From the NCBI GenBank assembly GCA_934456315.1, contig CAKSHG010000001.1:1-43287 (forward strand): a DNA stretch of 43,287 bases, in the 5' to 3' direction. This DNA comes from an uncultured Oscillospiraceae bacterium (lineage in GTDB: Bacteria; Bacillota; Clostridia; Oscillospirales; Ruminococcaceae). Made by a program: the position numbers and the translations under genes. Positions within the stretch are counted from its first letter, which is position 1; every line of letters starts with the position of its first letter. Shown here piece after piece: positions 24,057-32,030 of the stretch. The notes beneath the pieces were generated by a model, which was given only the letters and a program-made list of their open reading frames with translations, made no database searches and was not told where the DNA came from.

Positions 24057-24107
24057 ATCTATACAGACATTATATCTGCTATCTTTGTTTCGACTGGAGG
24101 AATTCAT

Positions 24108-24323
24108 ATGGCAAAGAAAAAGCTATTCGGCAATAATATCAAGCCCTCCTGCAAATACTGCGAGCTCGGTACCGCCGGCGAAGGCGACAAGATCCACTGC
24201 TCAAAAATGGGCGACGTAAAGGCTTACGACTCCTGCAAGAAGTTTGTATACTCCCCGCTCAAACGAGTTCCCAAGAAGGAACTTCAGCTTGCAAACTCTG
24301 CGGTAAACGATATCGACTTCTGA
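24108..24323 (+). CDS. Small four-cysteine protein conserved in clostridia
   Basis: A 71-residue basic protein with Cys residues in CKYCELG, then IHCSKMG and SCKKF, followed by the phrase VYSPLKRVPKKELQL. Spacing of the cysteines suggests a small zinc-ribbon or iron-binding knuckle. To my knowledge similar proteins with the same PLKRVP ending are common in clostridia, without assigned function. GGAGG lies 7 nt before the ATG, and it has its own promoter and terminator. Confidence 0.8.
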   Translation: MAKKKLFGNNIKPSCKYCELGTAGEGDKIHCSKMGDVKAYDSCKKFVYSPLKRVPKKELQLANSAVNDIDF

Positions 24324-24346
24324 TCTGTCATTCAGGCTGTTAGAGG

Positions 24347-24378
24347 TGCTCCATGCCCACGCGTGGAGCATTTTTATT
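24347..24378 (+). terminator. Terminator of the four-Cys small protein
   Basis: Stem TGCTCCA / TGGAGCA with a 10-nt loop, then TTTTTATT. Confidence 0.75.
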
Positions 24379-24418
24379 CAAAAAATGCGACTTTTGTATC
24401 AGGCAGGCATTTTTTCTC

Positions 24419-24447
24419 TTGCAATATGCCGATTTTTGTGTTATAAT
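24419..24447 (+). promoter_or_regulatory. Promoter of the dockerin protein
   Basis: TTGCAA, 17 bp, TATAAT. Confidence 0.7.
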
Positions 24448-24517
24448 TTATGTGATTATAGTGCTAAGGTCAGCATTATATGTGGGAAATTGAGGAAATA
24501 TATAAGGAGAGGATAAC

Positions 24518-26680
24518 ATGAAGCTCAATAAAAGAATAGCAGCGGCGGTGCTTTCAGGCTGCCTTGCAGTCAGTGCAGTGCAGAGTTCGGTAGCGCTTAC
24601 AGGTTTTGCTGCTGTCACAGACTATGATTCAAACGATTACGTCTGGTTTTATGACGAGAGTCTTTTCCGCGGCACAGGCGAAACCGCCCCTAACGAGAAA
24701 TTCATAAAAGCTATTCAGTCTGCGACAAACGTCAAGGACTATACCGAGATCACTTTCGGCGACCTTGAACGCGTCACAGCGCTTAACCTTAGCGGACTGG
24801 GGCTGGAATCCATTCCCGGCGTGATACAGTATATGCCGCGCCTGCGTACCCTGGACCTGTCCAACAACAAGCTCCGCAGCGCCACCATCGGCACGCTGGA
24901 TCTTTCCAAGGATATCGCGCTTACCTCGGTAGACTTGAGCAACAACTACCTGACAAGCGTTCCTGCGTGGTTCTCCGCGCTCAACATAACGACCAAGAAG
25001 ATAAACAACAACCTTCTGAACACCACCAATCAGAGGAAGCTCATCGTCACCCCGGATACCTATTATTTCGGCGTTGGCGATACGATCTCCGAGCAGGATA
25101 TCAAGATATTCAAGGATAAGGTGCTCTCCACCGTTACGCTTAGCGACAAGAGCATGCTCCCCGAGTACTTCTACGATCCCGACCTGCCTACCTATAATAT
25201 CCCGGACAGCGAGAAGAACAACACCTCCACATACCTTAGGAACGAGAACATCGAATTCGATATTGATTTCAGCTCCTATCTGACAAACGGAGTAGTAAGC
25301 AAGGCAGGAAAGATCACCGGCACGATCGCCCTCGGGATCTACGGCAACGGGACCAGCTCCAACCCCAATATCCGCGCCACTGTTACGGTATACTTCCTTG
25401 ACGGAAACGACCCCACTACAGTGAAGTTCCGCCTGGAGACCCTCATCGCAGAGTGCGAAAAGCTCACCAAGGAGTCCTATACCTCCAACAGCTGGACCGT
25501 GTTCTCCAATCAGCTTAGCACTGCGAAGGCTATCCTTAGCTACAGCAACACTGACAGCACTATGCTCCAGAATGCCTACGACAGCCTGACCGAGGCAAAG
25601 AAGAACCTCGTCAGCGGCGTAAATACGAACACCAAGAAGATACTCACCGACCTCCTCACCATTGCAAAGACCTACAAGGAGGAGGACTACACAGCAGAAA
25701 GCTGGAAGCCCCTTGATACCGCGATAACCATGCTCACCGACGCTTCCAATGATACTTCGACCTCGCTCGACGACGCCAACAAGGCTATCAAGGCATTCCA
25801 GGACGCGCAGAACGGACTTGTTCCCACCAAGCAGTCCGTACCGGATAAGATAACCAAGGCGCAGTTCGAGTCTATCTACGGCGAGAACAAGACCGTGACC
25901 GCCAAGGGCGCGACCCGCGACGGCTCCAAGTACAGCTGGAAGTTCACCGGAACGGACGTTTCAAAGCCGGCTGACTTTGACCCCGAGGTGCTCTACACCA
26001 GCAGCAATGAGGAACAGATCCGCTTCGAGGTAGGCTCCGCAAGCGATTATCAGATCATTTCCTTCAAGCAGACAGGCGCGTTCCCCGGTATCGGCGAACT
26101 CACGCTGGACGTTTCCAATGTCTACAAGAATGGTACATACAGGCTTTACAAGTGGAACGCTACCACCAAGAAGTCTGAATTCATCAGAGAGGTGACGGTA
26201 GAAAACGGCTCCGTTACCACAAGTTTCAGCGAGGGCGGCGATTACTTCATAAGCTCCGTGCTCCAGAATTTCCAGATGATATCCTCGAACTTCAAGATCA
26301 ACAACGACAAGCGCACCATCGCGGCTGGCTTCAAGAAGAAGTATACCGTTGCTGATTTCCGCGAAAACATCGAGAACGGCGAGGCAATAAAGGTGACCAA
26401 CGCAGACGGCACCGCGGCGACCGAAACGCAGTACATCGCGACTGGTATGAAGGCGATGGCTCCCAACAGCGACGTTTCCTATTCGCTCATCGTATCCGGT
26501 GATGTCGACGGCGACGGAAACTGCACCGCGCTCGACGCTGTGAATATCCTCAAGGCTGTCATCGGCGAAACCACGCTCGACACCTACGAGCAGAAGGCTG
26601 CCGCAGACGTCAACGACGACGGCTGGGTAAGAGCAGACGACGCAGTGGTCATTCTGAAGTACATCGTGGGCATGGACTGA
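24518..26680 (+). CDS. Secreted dockerin protein with leucine-rich repeats and FIVAR-like modules
   Basis: A 720-residue exported protein. A signal peptide (to about residue 32) is followed by a short leucine-rich repeat domain (about 80-165: LNLSGLGLESIP, LRTLDLSNNKL, LTSVDLSNNYLTSVP). Two helical FIVAR-like modules follow (about 305-370 and 375-440, ending AKKNLVSG and AQNGLVPT), then a beta-rich region. The last 61 residues are a type I dockerin with two calcium-binding repeats (DVDGDGNCTALDAV and DVNDDGWVRADDAV). The dockerin would plug it into a cohesin on a cellulosome scaffold. No glycoside hydrolase, esterase or lyase domain is visible, so a binding or structural role is more likely than catalysis. 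Confidence 0.88.
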   Translation: MKLNKRIAAAVLSGCLAVSAVQSSVALTGFAAVTDYDSNDYVWFYDESLFRGTGETAPNEKFIKAIQSATNVKDYTEITFGDLERVTALNLSGLGLESIPGVIQYMPRLRTLDLSNNKLRSATIGTLDLSKDIALTSVDLSNNYLTSVPAWFSALNITTKKINNNLLNTTNQRKLIVTPDTYYFGVGDTISEQDIKIFKDKVLSTVTLSDKSMLPEYFYDPDLPTYNIPDSEKNNTSTYLRNENIEFDIDFSSYLTNGVVSKAGKITGTIALGIYGNGTSSNPNIRATVTVYFLDGNDPTTVKFRLETLIAECEKLTKESYTSNSWTVFSNQLSTAKAILSYSNTDSTMLQNAYDSLTEAKKNLVSGVNTNTKKILTDLLTIAKTYKEEDYTAESWKPLDTAITMLTDASNDTSTSLDDANKAIKAFQDAQNGLVPTKQSVPDKITKAQFESIYGENKTVTAKGATRDGSKYSWKFTGTDVSKPADFDPEVLYTSSNEEQIRFEVGSASDYQIISFKQTGAFPGIGELTLDVSNVYKNGTYRLYKWNATTKKSEFIREVTVENGSVTTSFSEGGDYFISSVLQNFQMISSNFKINNDKRTIAAGFKKKYTVADFRENIENGEAIKVTNADGTAATETQYIATGMKAMAPNSDVSYSLIVSGDVDGDGNCTALDAVNILKAVIGETTLDTYEQKAAADVNDDGWVRADDAVVILKYIVGMD

Positions 26681-26701
26681 TAACCGCCTCACGGAGGTAA
26701 A

Positions 26702-27157
26702 ATGAACACAAAAACAATAGCGGAAAACCGCATCGTAAGGCATGAATATTTCATCATCGAGAGCTACGAAGCAGGAATAGAGCTGTTCGGCACGGAGGTA
26801 AAGTCTATCCGCAACGGCGGCGTGAACCTCAAGGATTCCTGGATATCCATAGAAAACGGCGAGGCGTTTATCCGCAACATGCACATCTCCCCCTATGAGA
26901 AGGGAAACATCTTCAACAAGGATCCTTACCGCACGCGCAAGCTCCTCATGCATAAAAAGGAGATACTCAAGCTGTTCGGAGAGGTGAAGCAGGGCGGCTA
27001 CACGCTGATCCCGGTATCCATGTATTTCAAGGATTCCAAGGTCAAGGTGCAGGTCGGGCTCTGTAAGGGCAAGAAGCTCCACGATAAGCGCGACGACATG
27101 GCTAAGCGCGACGCTGGCAGAGAAATCGAACGCGCAATGAAGCAGCGAAACCGTTAA
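26702..27157 (+). CDS. smpB: SsrA-binding protein SmpB
   Basis: A 151-residue partner of tmRNA in trans-translation, of normal length. Signature stretches are [27 protein letters not shown], the [14 protein letters not shown] core, [12 protein letters not shown], and a basic C-terminal tail ([23 protein letters not shown]) that enters the decoding centre. It starts 21 bases after the dockerin stop, behind GGAGG, and may share that transcript. No tmRNA gene is in the window. Immediately after its stop begins palindromic repeat copy 1. Confidence 0.96.
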   Translation: MNTKTIAENRIVRHEYFIIESYEAGIELFGTEVKSIRNGGVNLKDSWISIENGEAFIRNMHISPYEKGNIFNKDPYRTRKLLMHKKEILKLFGEVKQGGYTLIPVSMYFKDSKVKVQVGLCKGKKLHDKRDDMAKRDAGREIERAMKQRNR

Positions 27158-27170
27158 TATCACATCGCAG

Positions 27171-27271
27171 GGCTGTCGATAAAGGCACATCTGCGTCGTC
27201 AGCGCCAGTTTGGCAGGCAAAAAGCCTGTCCAAACTGGCGCTTCCTAGCATCTGCACCTTTCTTGCCACCC
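27171..27271. repeat. Palindromic interspersed repeat, copy 1
   Basis: A 101-bp unit starting GGCTGTCGATAAAGGCAC and containing a perfect 12-bp stem (27202-27213 with 27230-27241), extended by CAGGC / GCCTG around an AAAAA loop. Outer flanks TATCACA (27158) and TGTGATA (27272) pair as well. The second copy is at 33948-34048. Confidence 0.8.
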
Positions 27272-27294
27272 TGTGATATATACTTTTTCAACAT

Positions 27295-27330
27295 AAAAGC
27301 AGGGCTGTTTTTCAGCCCTGCTTTTGTGTT
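27295..27330 (+). terminator. Terminator of the dockerin/smpB unit
   Basis: A perfect 13-bp stem (AAAAGCAGGGCTG / CAGCCCTGCTTTT) with a T5 loop, then GTGTTTT. Confidence 0.85.
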
Positions 27331-27364
27331 TTCGCTGTTTTGTGTGAATTCTACAGATTTACTA

Positions 27365-27393
27365 TTGACAACTTAAATATTTAGGTGTATAAT
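27365..27393 (+). promoter_or_regulatory. Consensus promoter of the SGNH lipoprotein
   Basis: TTGACA, 17 bp, TATAAT. Confidence 0.85.
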
Positions 27394-27457
27394 GCTAACA
27401 GATAGCAAAGTGTTTACTTAACTTATAAGCATATTACTTAATTTAAGGAGAATCGAA

Positions 27458-28891
27458 ATGAAAAAGTTCCTCGCAATCATGATGGCGGGCGCAGTCGTTC
27501 TTAGCATGGCTGGAATGACCGGCTGCTCCGGCAATACCGCTTCCGGTTCCGAAACAGCCGGCAGCTCTGACAATTCGCAGAGCGTTTCAGACAGCCCAGA
27601 TAACGCAGACAGCTCCGCGGCTGACGACAGCGCGGCTTCCGCCACAGCGGACAGCTCTGCGGCTGAACAGCCCGGTGAGGCAGACAGCGCTGCTCTGCCG
27701 GTCGCAATGAAGCCCGACCTGCTCTCCGCAGCTATCCAGGATAAGCTCGGTCTGGACGAGCAGACTGCGGCAAAGGCTGCGGAGGACATGCTCCCGCTGC
27801 TGATGTATACCCAGGGCGATCCCGTGCGCGTTGCTAAGGTCATCAGGAAGCTCCAGGCAGGCGAGGAAGTCACCATAGCATACCTCGGCGGCTCCATCAC
27901 CCAGGGGACCGGCGCAGATAACGAAAACTGCTACGCTGCGCTCACCACAAAGTGGATAGAGAGCCAGTACCCCGATGCAAAGGTGAACTACGTCAACGCA
28001 GGTATCGGCGCGACAGGCTCCTACATCGGCGTACACCGCTGCGACGCGCAGGTGCTTAGCCACGATCCCGACCTGGTGTTCATCGATTTCTCGGTCAACG
28101 ACGAGTCCCAGAACAACGCGATAAACAAGCTGACATACGAGGGACTTATCCGCAAGATATGGAAGCACTCCAGCAATCCGGGCATCATCTGCATTGCAAT
28201 GACCCAGGACAACGGCACCAGCGTACAGGACTGCCACGGCGAGGTAACTGAAAAGTACTCCGTTCCGTTCGTTTCCTACCATGACGCAATGCTGAACTTC
28301 CTCAACACGAACGATGTCCAGTGGTCCGACATTTCCGGCGACAATATCCACCCGAACATGTCCGGACACGCTATTTTAAGCGCAATGCTGACCACCTACC
28401 TCCAGTACGTCACCGACAACCTTGACAGCATCGGCGACACCGACCCCGAGCTTGCTCCCGCAGGCGACGAGGGCGCGAAGTACGAAAACGCGGTCCTGCT
28501 GACCACTGACGAGGCGCAGCCCGTTACCACCGGTGCGTTCGAGATGAAGCAGATGGAGTTCGGCGGATTCAAGAACCCCTGGATAGCGAAGCTCCCCGCA
28601 GACGCGGAGATAACTGACGACGACGCATTCGTCATCGAGGTGGAGGCGCAGAACATCGGTCTGCTGTACGCAAAGCTGACCAGCAACGCCGGAATGGCTG
28701 ACGTGTACGTTGACGACGAGCTGGTTGCTACCATCAACGCTGATTTCACAGGCGGCTGGGGCAACTATGTGAACTTCACGCAGGTCAAGAGCTTCATGAG
28801 CTCCGGAAAGCACACCCTCAAGATAGTCCCCAAGCCTGGCGCGGAGGGCAAGCCGTTTGCGTTCTACATCTCCGGGATAACCATTTCCTGA
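27458..28891 (+). CDS. Lipoprotein SGNH/GDSL hydrolase
   Basis: A 477-residue surface esterase candidate. The lipobox is MTGC (Cys23), followed by an Ala/Ser/Asp-rich linker to about residue 80. The SGNH domain (about 135-325) shows all four blocks: GGSIT with nucleophile Ser146, NAGIGATGS (180-188), FSVND with Asn214, and DNIHPN with Asp295 and His298. The C-terminal 150 residues form a beta-sandwich-like domain that may bind carbohydrate. In this type of organism such enzymes usually remove acetyl groups from plant polysaccharides; the substrate here is inferred, not shown. Confidence 0.88.
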   Translation: MKKFLAIMMAGAVVLSMAGMTGCSGNTASGSETAGSSDNSQSVSDSPDNADSSAADDSAASATADSSAAEQPGEADSAALPVAMKPDLLSAAIQDKLGLDEQTAAKAAEDMLPLLMYTQGDPVRVAKVIRKLQAGEEVTIAYLGGSITQGTGADNENCYAALTTKWIESQYPDAKVNYVNAGIGATGSYIGVHRCDAQVLSHDPDLVFIDFSVNDESQNNAINKLTYEGLIRKIWKHSSNPGIICIAMTQDNGTSVQDCHGEVTEKYSVPFVSYHDAMLNFLNTNDVQWSDISGDNIHPNMSGHAILSAMLTTYLQYVTDNLDSIGDTDPELAPAGDEGAKYENAVLLTTDEAQPVTTGAFEMKQMEFGGFKNPWIAKLPADAEITDDDAFVIEVEAQNIGLLYAKLTSNAGMADVYVDDELVATINADFTGGWGNYVNFTQVKSFMSSGKHTLKIVPKPGAEGKPFAFYISGITIS

Positions 28892-28918
28892 TTCAACGAT
28901 TCGGGCACTAATATATGA

Positions 28919-28959
28919 ATACCGGCTCCCCGAGGAAAGGGAGCCGGTATTTGTTATTT
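28919..28959 (+). terminator. Terminator of the SGNH lipoprotein
   Basis: A perfect 12-bp stem (ATACCGGCTCCC / GGGAGCCGGTAT), 8-nt loop, then TTGTTATTT. It may also act on the convergent folA-yjbR transcript. Confidence 0.85.
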
Positions 28960-29286
28960 CCTTGTAAGTTCGAAGCTGTTCATCGTCATGCGGCGCAGCT
29001 CCTCGTCCGGGACGTCGGACTCGTCCAGGCGGACACTGTTCCAGTGGGTCTTGTTCATGTGGTATGCGGGGGTAACTCCGCTGAACAGCTTGCGGAGCAG
29101 CTCCGCTTCCTGCGGGTCGCACTTCAGGTTCACTATGTACCCGCCGTCGTGCGCCATCACCAGCGCGAACCATTTCCGGTTCAGGGTATGACGGCAGACT
29201 ACGCTGTCGAAATCCTCATTGAACGGCTGGTCGGTGGAGGCTCCCGGAATGCTGCGGCAGAACTCAAGAAACTCTTCCCGGGTCAT
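28954..29286 (-). CDS. MmcQ/YjbR family protein
   Basis: A 110-residue protein of the MmcQ/YjbR family (CyaY-like fold, sometimes annotated as DNA-binding). Typical features are the N-terminal EEFLEFCRSIPGAS, the KWFALVM strand, NLKCDP, and the HMNKTHWNSVRLD motif. The start follows the folA stop by one base, so the two are cotranscribed and translationally linked. Its biochemical role is not established, and the link to folate metabolism is only positional. Confidence 0.85.
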   Translation of the reverse strand: MTREEFLEFCRSIPGASTDQPFNEDFDSVVCRHTLNRKWFALVMAHDGGYIVNLKCDPQEAELLRKLFSGVTPAYHMNKTHWNSVRLDESDVPDEELRRMTMNSFELTRK

Positions 29287-29287
29287 G

Positions 29288-29770
29288 TCACTTTTTCCTT
29301 ATATAATGGAAGAAGCGGATATTGCGGCACTCGGAGGAGATGACCGGGGAAACCTCCGTAAGCTCCCAGTCCTTGTCGTGCTCGATATCGGTGAAGAATA
29401 CGTCGCCGCTGAAGCTCTCGTAGATGCGGGTGATGTACGCCTCGCCGCAGTAGGGAAGAAGTTCGCGGTAGATCTCGCCGCCACCGATAACGAACACCTT
29501 TCCCTGCGCTTTCTCTGCGAATCCGAGGAAGTCCTCGACGCTGCCGAAAACCTGCGCGCCCTCCAGCTGCTTCACGGTGCGGGAGATAACGCAGTTCGTC
29601 CTGCCGGGGAGCGGCTTTGCGCCGATGCTTTCCCAGGTCTTTCTGCCCATGACTACGGTGGAATCCGCAGTGGTTTCGCGGAAGAACTTCATGTCCTCGG
29701 GAATGTGCGCGAGAAGCCCGCCGTCCTTACCGATAGCCCAGTCGCAGTCTGCTGCAAGTATTATTGTCAT
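29288..29770 (-). CDS. folA: Dihydrofolate reductase
   Basis: A 160-residue NADPH-dependent enzyme that reduces dihydrofolate to tetrahydrofolate, of normal length. Visible motifs are AADCDWAIGKDGGLLAHIPEDM with the active-site acid, VMGRKTWESIG, LPGRTNCVISR, and the VIGGGEIYRELLPY nucleotide-binding segment. AGGAGG lies 8 nt before the ATG and a consensus-like promoter is close upstream. It is the first gene of a two-gene unit with the MmcQ/YjbR protein. Confidence 0.96.
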   Translation of the reverse strand: MTIILAADCDWAIGKDGGLLAHIPEDMKFFRETTADSTVVMGRKTWESIGAKPLPGRTNCVISRTVKQLEGAQVFGSVEDFLGFAEKAQGKVFVIGGGEIYRELLPYCGEAYITRIYESFSGDVFFTDIEHDKDWELTEVSPVISSECRNIRFFHYIRKK

Positions 29771-29804
29771 TTTGGTATCCTCCTGAAATTATAAGTACAC
29801 TACA

Positions 29805-29833
29805 ATCATACTATTTTTCGGAGGGATTGTCAA
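29805..29833 (-). promoter_or_regulatory. Promoter of folA
   Basis: Minus-strand TTGACA, 17 bp, TATGAT. Confidence 0.75.
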
Positions 29834-29852
29834 GACCTTTGCCCCCGCGCGC

Positions 29853-29881
29853 TTGACATAAATTATCAGGAATGATATAAT
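29853..29881 (+). promoter_or_regulatory. Promoter of the glycosyltransferase gene
   Basis: TTGACA, 17 bp, TATAAT with an extended TG. Confidence 0.85.
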
Positions 29882-29921
29882 ACTACTGTACTATACTATA
29901 ATATGACGAAAAGAGGATACG

Positions 29922-30890
29922 ATGATTCCGAAACTTATAATAGTCGTACCCTGCTATAACGAGCAGGAGGTACTTCCGATAACTGCCCCGCAGTTCCTGG
30001 TGAAGATAACCCAGCTTGCTGACGAGGGGCTGATTTCCCCAGACAGCCGCGTGATGTTCGTCAACGACGGCAGCAAGGACGACACCTGGAACATAATCCA
30101 GGAGCTTGCAGGGCAGGACGAGCACTTCATAGGCATAGCGCAGAGCCGCAACCGCGGTCACCAGAACGCAGTGCTTGCGGGTCTGATGGAAGCCAAGGAT
30201 ATGTGCGACATCACGATAAGCATAGACTGCGACGGTCAGGACGACATCAACGCCATGGACGAGATGATAAAGGCGTATAACGACGGCTGCGAGATAGTGT
30301 ACGGAGTACGCTCCAAGCGGGATACGGACACGTTCTTCAAGCGCTTCACGGCGGAGAGCTTTTACAAGCTGCTGAACTCTATGGGCGCCGAGGTGGTGTT
30401 CAACCACGCGGATTACCGCCTGATAAGCAGCCGCGCACTCCAGGAGCTTGCGAAATTCCAGGAGGTCAACATTTTCCTGCGGGGCATGGTGCCGCTGGTC
30501 GGGTTCAAGAGCACCAGCGTGTACTACGAGCGCAGCGAGCGCGCGGCGGGGAAGTCGCACTATCCGCTTAGCAAAATGCTGGCGCTGGCGTTCGACGGTA
30601 TCACCAGCCTTTCGATAAAGCCGATAAAGCTCATAATCGGGCTTGGTATAATCGTGGCGCTCATCAGCTTTATCGGGATAATCTGGGCGGTGGTCGAGGC
30701 TATCCTCGGTAAGACCGTGATGGGCTGGGCGTCGACGACATGTATAATCTGCTTCCTTAGCGGAGTGCAGCTCATTTCGATAGGCGTCATCGGCGAGTAC
30801 ATCGGAAAGATATACATGGAGGTCAAGCACCGTCCGCGCTACATCATCAGCGACCGCACCTGGGAGAAGAACGACCGCGGCGAGGACTGA
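29922..30890 (+). CDS. Family 2 glycosyltransferase, polyprenol-phosphate type
   Basis: A 322-residue membrane enzyme of the DPM1/GtrB kind. The GT-A domain (1-230) begins with IIVVPCYNEQEVLP, has VNDGSKDDT, and carries the metal-binding DCDGQDD. Two C-terminal transmembrane helices are at about 238-258 and 270-292, followed by a short basic tail (YMEVKHRPRYIISD), the layout of enzymes that transfer a sugar onto undecaprenyl phosphate for decorating cell-wall polymers. The sugar is unknown. No flippase or acceptor-modifying gene is next to it. Confidence 0.9.
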   Translation: MIPKLIIVVPCYNEQEVLPITAPQFLVKITQLADEGLISPDSRVMFVNDGSKDDTWNIIQELAGQDEHFIGIAQSRNRGHQNAVLAGLMEAKDMCDITISIDCDGQDDINAMDEMIKAYNDGCEIVYGVRSKRDTDTFFKRFTAESFYKLLNSMGAEVVFNHADYRLISSRALQELAKFQEVNIFLRGMVPLVGFKSTSVYYERSERAAGKSHYPLSKMLALAFDGITSLSIKPIKLIIGLGIIVALISFIGIIWAVVEAILGKTVMGWASTTCIICFLSGVQLISIGVIGEYIGKIYMEVKHRPRYIISDRTWEKNDRGED

Positions 30891-30893
30891 CCG

Positions 30894-31451
30894 TCACTGC
30901 ATTTTCCGCAGCAGACGCTCCATCTCCTGTATGCCCCGGGTCTGGGAGGAGATTATCGCGTCGAGTATCGGGCGGAGCTGCTCGCAGATGGGGTATTGCA
31001 GCGCGTTTTCCGACATGAGCACGGCGCCCCGGTGGTGGGGTATCATCTCCCGCATGAAATCCGCTGCGACGCAGCCAGTGGTCCGGGCGTCCTTCATCTG
31101 GTCGAACATCACGCCGGTTATGTCCCGGAAGCGCCGCTGGTAGCTGCACAGCTCCTGGCTGCAGTTCGTGACCTGCTGGCAGCACTCCAGCGCGGACTGC
31201 ATGTTCTCTATGCTCTTCGTCTGGGAGGTTATGATGTTCTCGGCGATACAGCGCACCGGTCTGAACCGGGAGTGCTTCAGCAGCTCCTGCGACATCGCTA
31301 TCGCCGCGCGGTGGTGCGGTATCATCTGCACGATGAAGTTGTGGGAGATGCTGCAATTCAGCTGCGCTGTGGTCATTTCATCTATCATGGTTTCGAGTAT
31401 CCTGCGGTAGCAGCGGATATATTCCGCAGTCCCGCTGTCTGGTGAGTTCAT
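30894..31451 (-). CDS. DUF305 protein with two tandem domains
   Basis: A 185-residue, probably cytoplasmic protein. It contains two copies of the DUF305 motif: FIVQMIPHHRAAIAMSQELL near 38-57 and FMREMIPHHRGAVLMSENAL near 129-148. Each is followed by an IITSQTKSIENM / IISSQTRGIQEM helix. DUF305 proteins are ferritin-like four-helix proteins whose paired His residues bind metal in some members. Six Cys residues, mostly in the linker between repeats, are notable. There is no signal peptide, whereas many family members are exported. It converges on the glycosyltransferase gene with only 3 bases between stops. Confidence 0.8.
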   Translation of the reverse strand: MNSPDSGTAEYIRCYRRILETMIDEMTTAQLNCSISHNFIVQMIPHHRAAIAMSQELLKHSRFRPVRCIAENIITSQTKSIENMQSALECCQQVTNCSQELCSYQRRFRDITGVMFDQMKDARTTGCVAADFMREMIPHHRGAVLMSENALQYPICEQLRPILDAIISSQTRGIQEMERLLRKMQ

Positions 31452-31616
31452 AGGCGGCTCCTTTCAGATTTCGTTGTGTCATTATATGCGGGGCGGGGCG
31501 TTTCGGTGAATATCCCGCGTGTTTCCGGAAATACTACTTCCGTAAGGCGCTGCGGAGCGGTTTTACAGAGGTTTTCAAAAAAACTGAAAAATTTTGATAT
31601 TTTTTTTGAAAAGCTC

Positions 31617-31645
31617 TTGACAAATCATATTTCCTGTGCTATAAT
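31617..31645 (+). promoter_or_regulatory. Consensus promoter of tRNA-Gln
   Basis: TTGACA, 17 bp, TATAAT with extended TG, about 40 nt upstream of the tRNA. Confidence 0.85.
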
Positions 31646-31691
31646 ATTATTCGTTAAGTCACCAGGGAATAAAACCTGACTGATTCAGATA

Positions 31692-31768
31692 TTGCGGTGT
31701 CGCCAAGCGGTAAGGCAGATGACTCTGACTCATCCATTGCGAGGGTTCAAATCCTTCCACCGCAACCA
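31692..31768 (+). tRNA. tRNA-Gln (CTG anticodon)
   Basis: A full cloverleaf can be folded: acceptor TTGCGGT / ACCGCAA, D-arm GCC / GGC around AAGCGGTAA, anticodon stem GATGA / TCATC with loop CTCTGAC (anticodon CTG at 31725-31727), and T-arm GAGGGTTCAAATCCTTC. The CCA end is encoded (31766-31768). It reads the CAG codon. Confidence 0.95.
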
Positions 31769-31773
31769 ATCAG

Positions 31774-31806
31774 AAAGCTGTGCTTTTTTAGCACAGCTTT
31801 TTTGTT
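31774..31806 (+). terminator. Terminator of tRNA-Gln
   Basis: A perfect 10-bp stem (AAAGCTGTGC / GCACAGCTTT) with a T-rich loop, followed by more T. Confidence 0.9.
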
Positions 31807-31916
31807 TGTCCCGAGTTTTTTACATCAGCCTTGATTCAGATATCACAGCTGTATATCTGCTATATGCAGTTAACATGCATTTGTTAAAAAATTCTCAAAA
31901 ATTCGAGGATTACGAC

Positions 31917-31945
31917 TTGACTTATTGCAAAATATCGGGTATAAT
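31917..31945 (+). promoter_or_regulatory. Promoter of pckG
   Basis: TTGACT, 17 bp, TATAAT; leader of about 80 nt. Confidence 0.8.
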
Positions 31946-32030
31946 GTTATATGTGGAGAAAGCGTATGCAGCCGTTCTGAAGCCGCAGGTTTTCTCGTAT
32001 TCCAAAAAATTTCAGAAGGAGATAACTACT

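Noticed and set aside
25961..27220. Open frame antisense to the dockerin C-terminus and smpB
   Set aside because: It covers two confirmed genes and their junction, with no ribosome site or domain.
31692..32030. N-terminal extension of the pckG reading frame
   Set aside because: It would translate the tRNA, its terminator and the pckG promoter. The ATG at 32031 has a good ribosome site and gives the normal family length.
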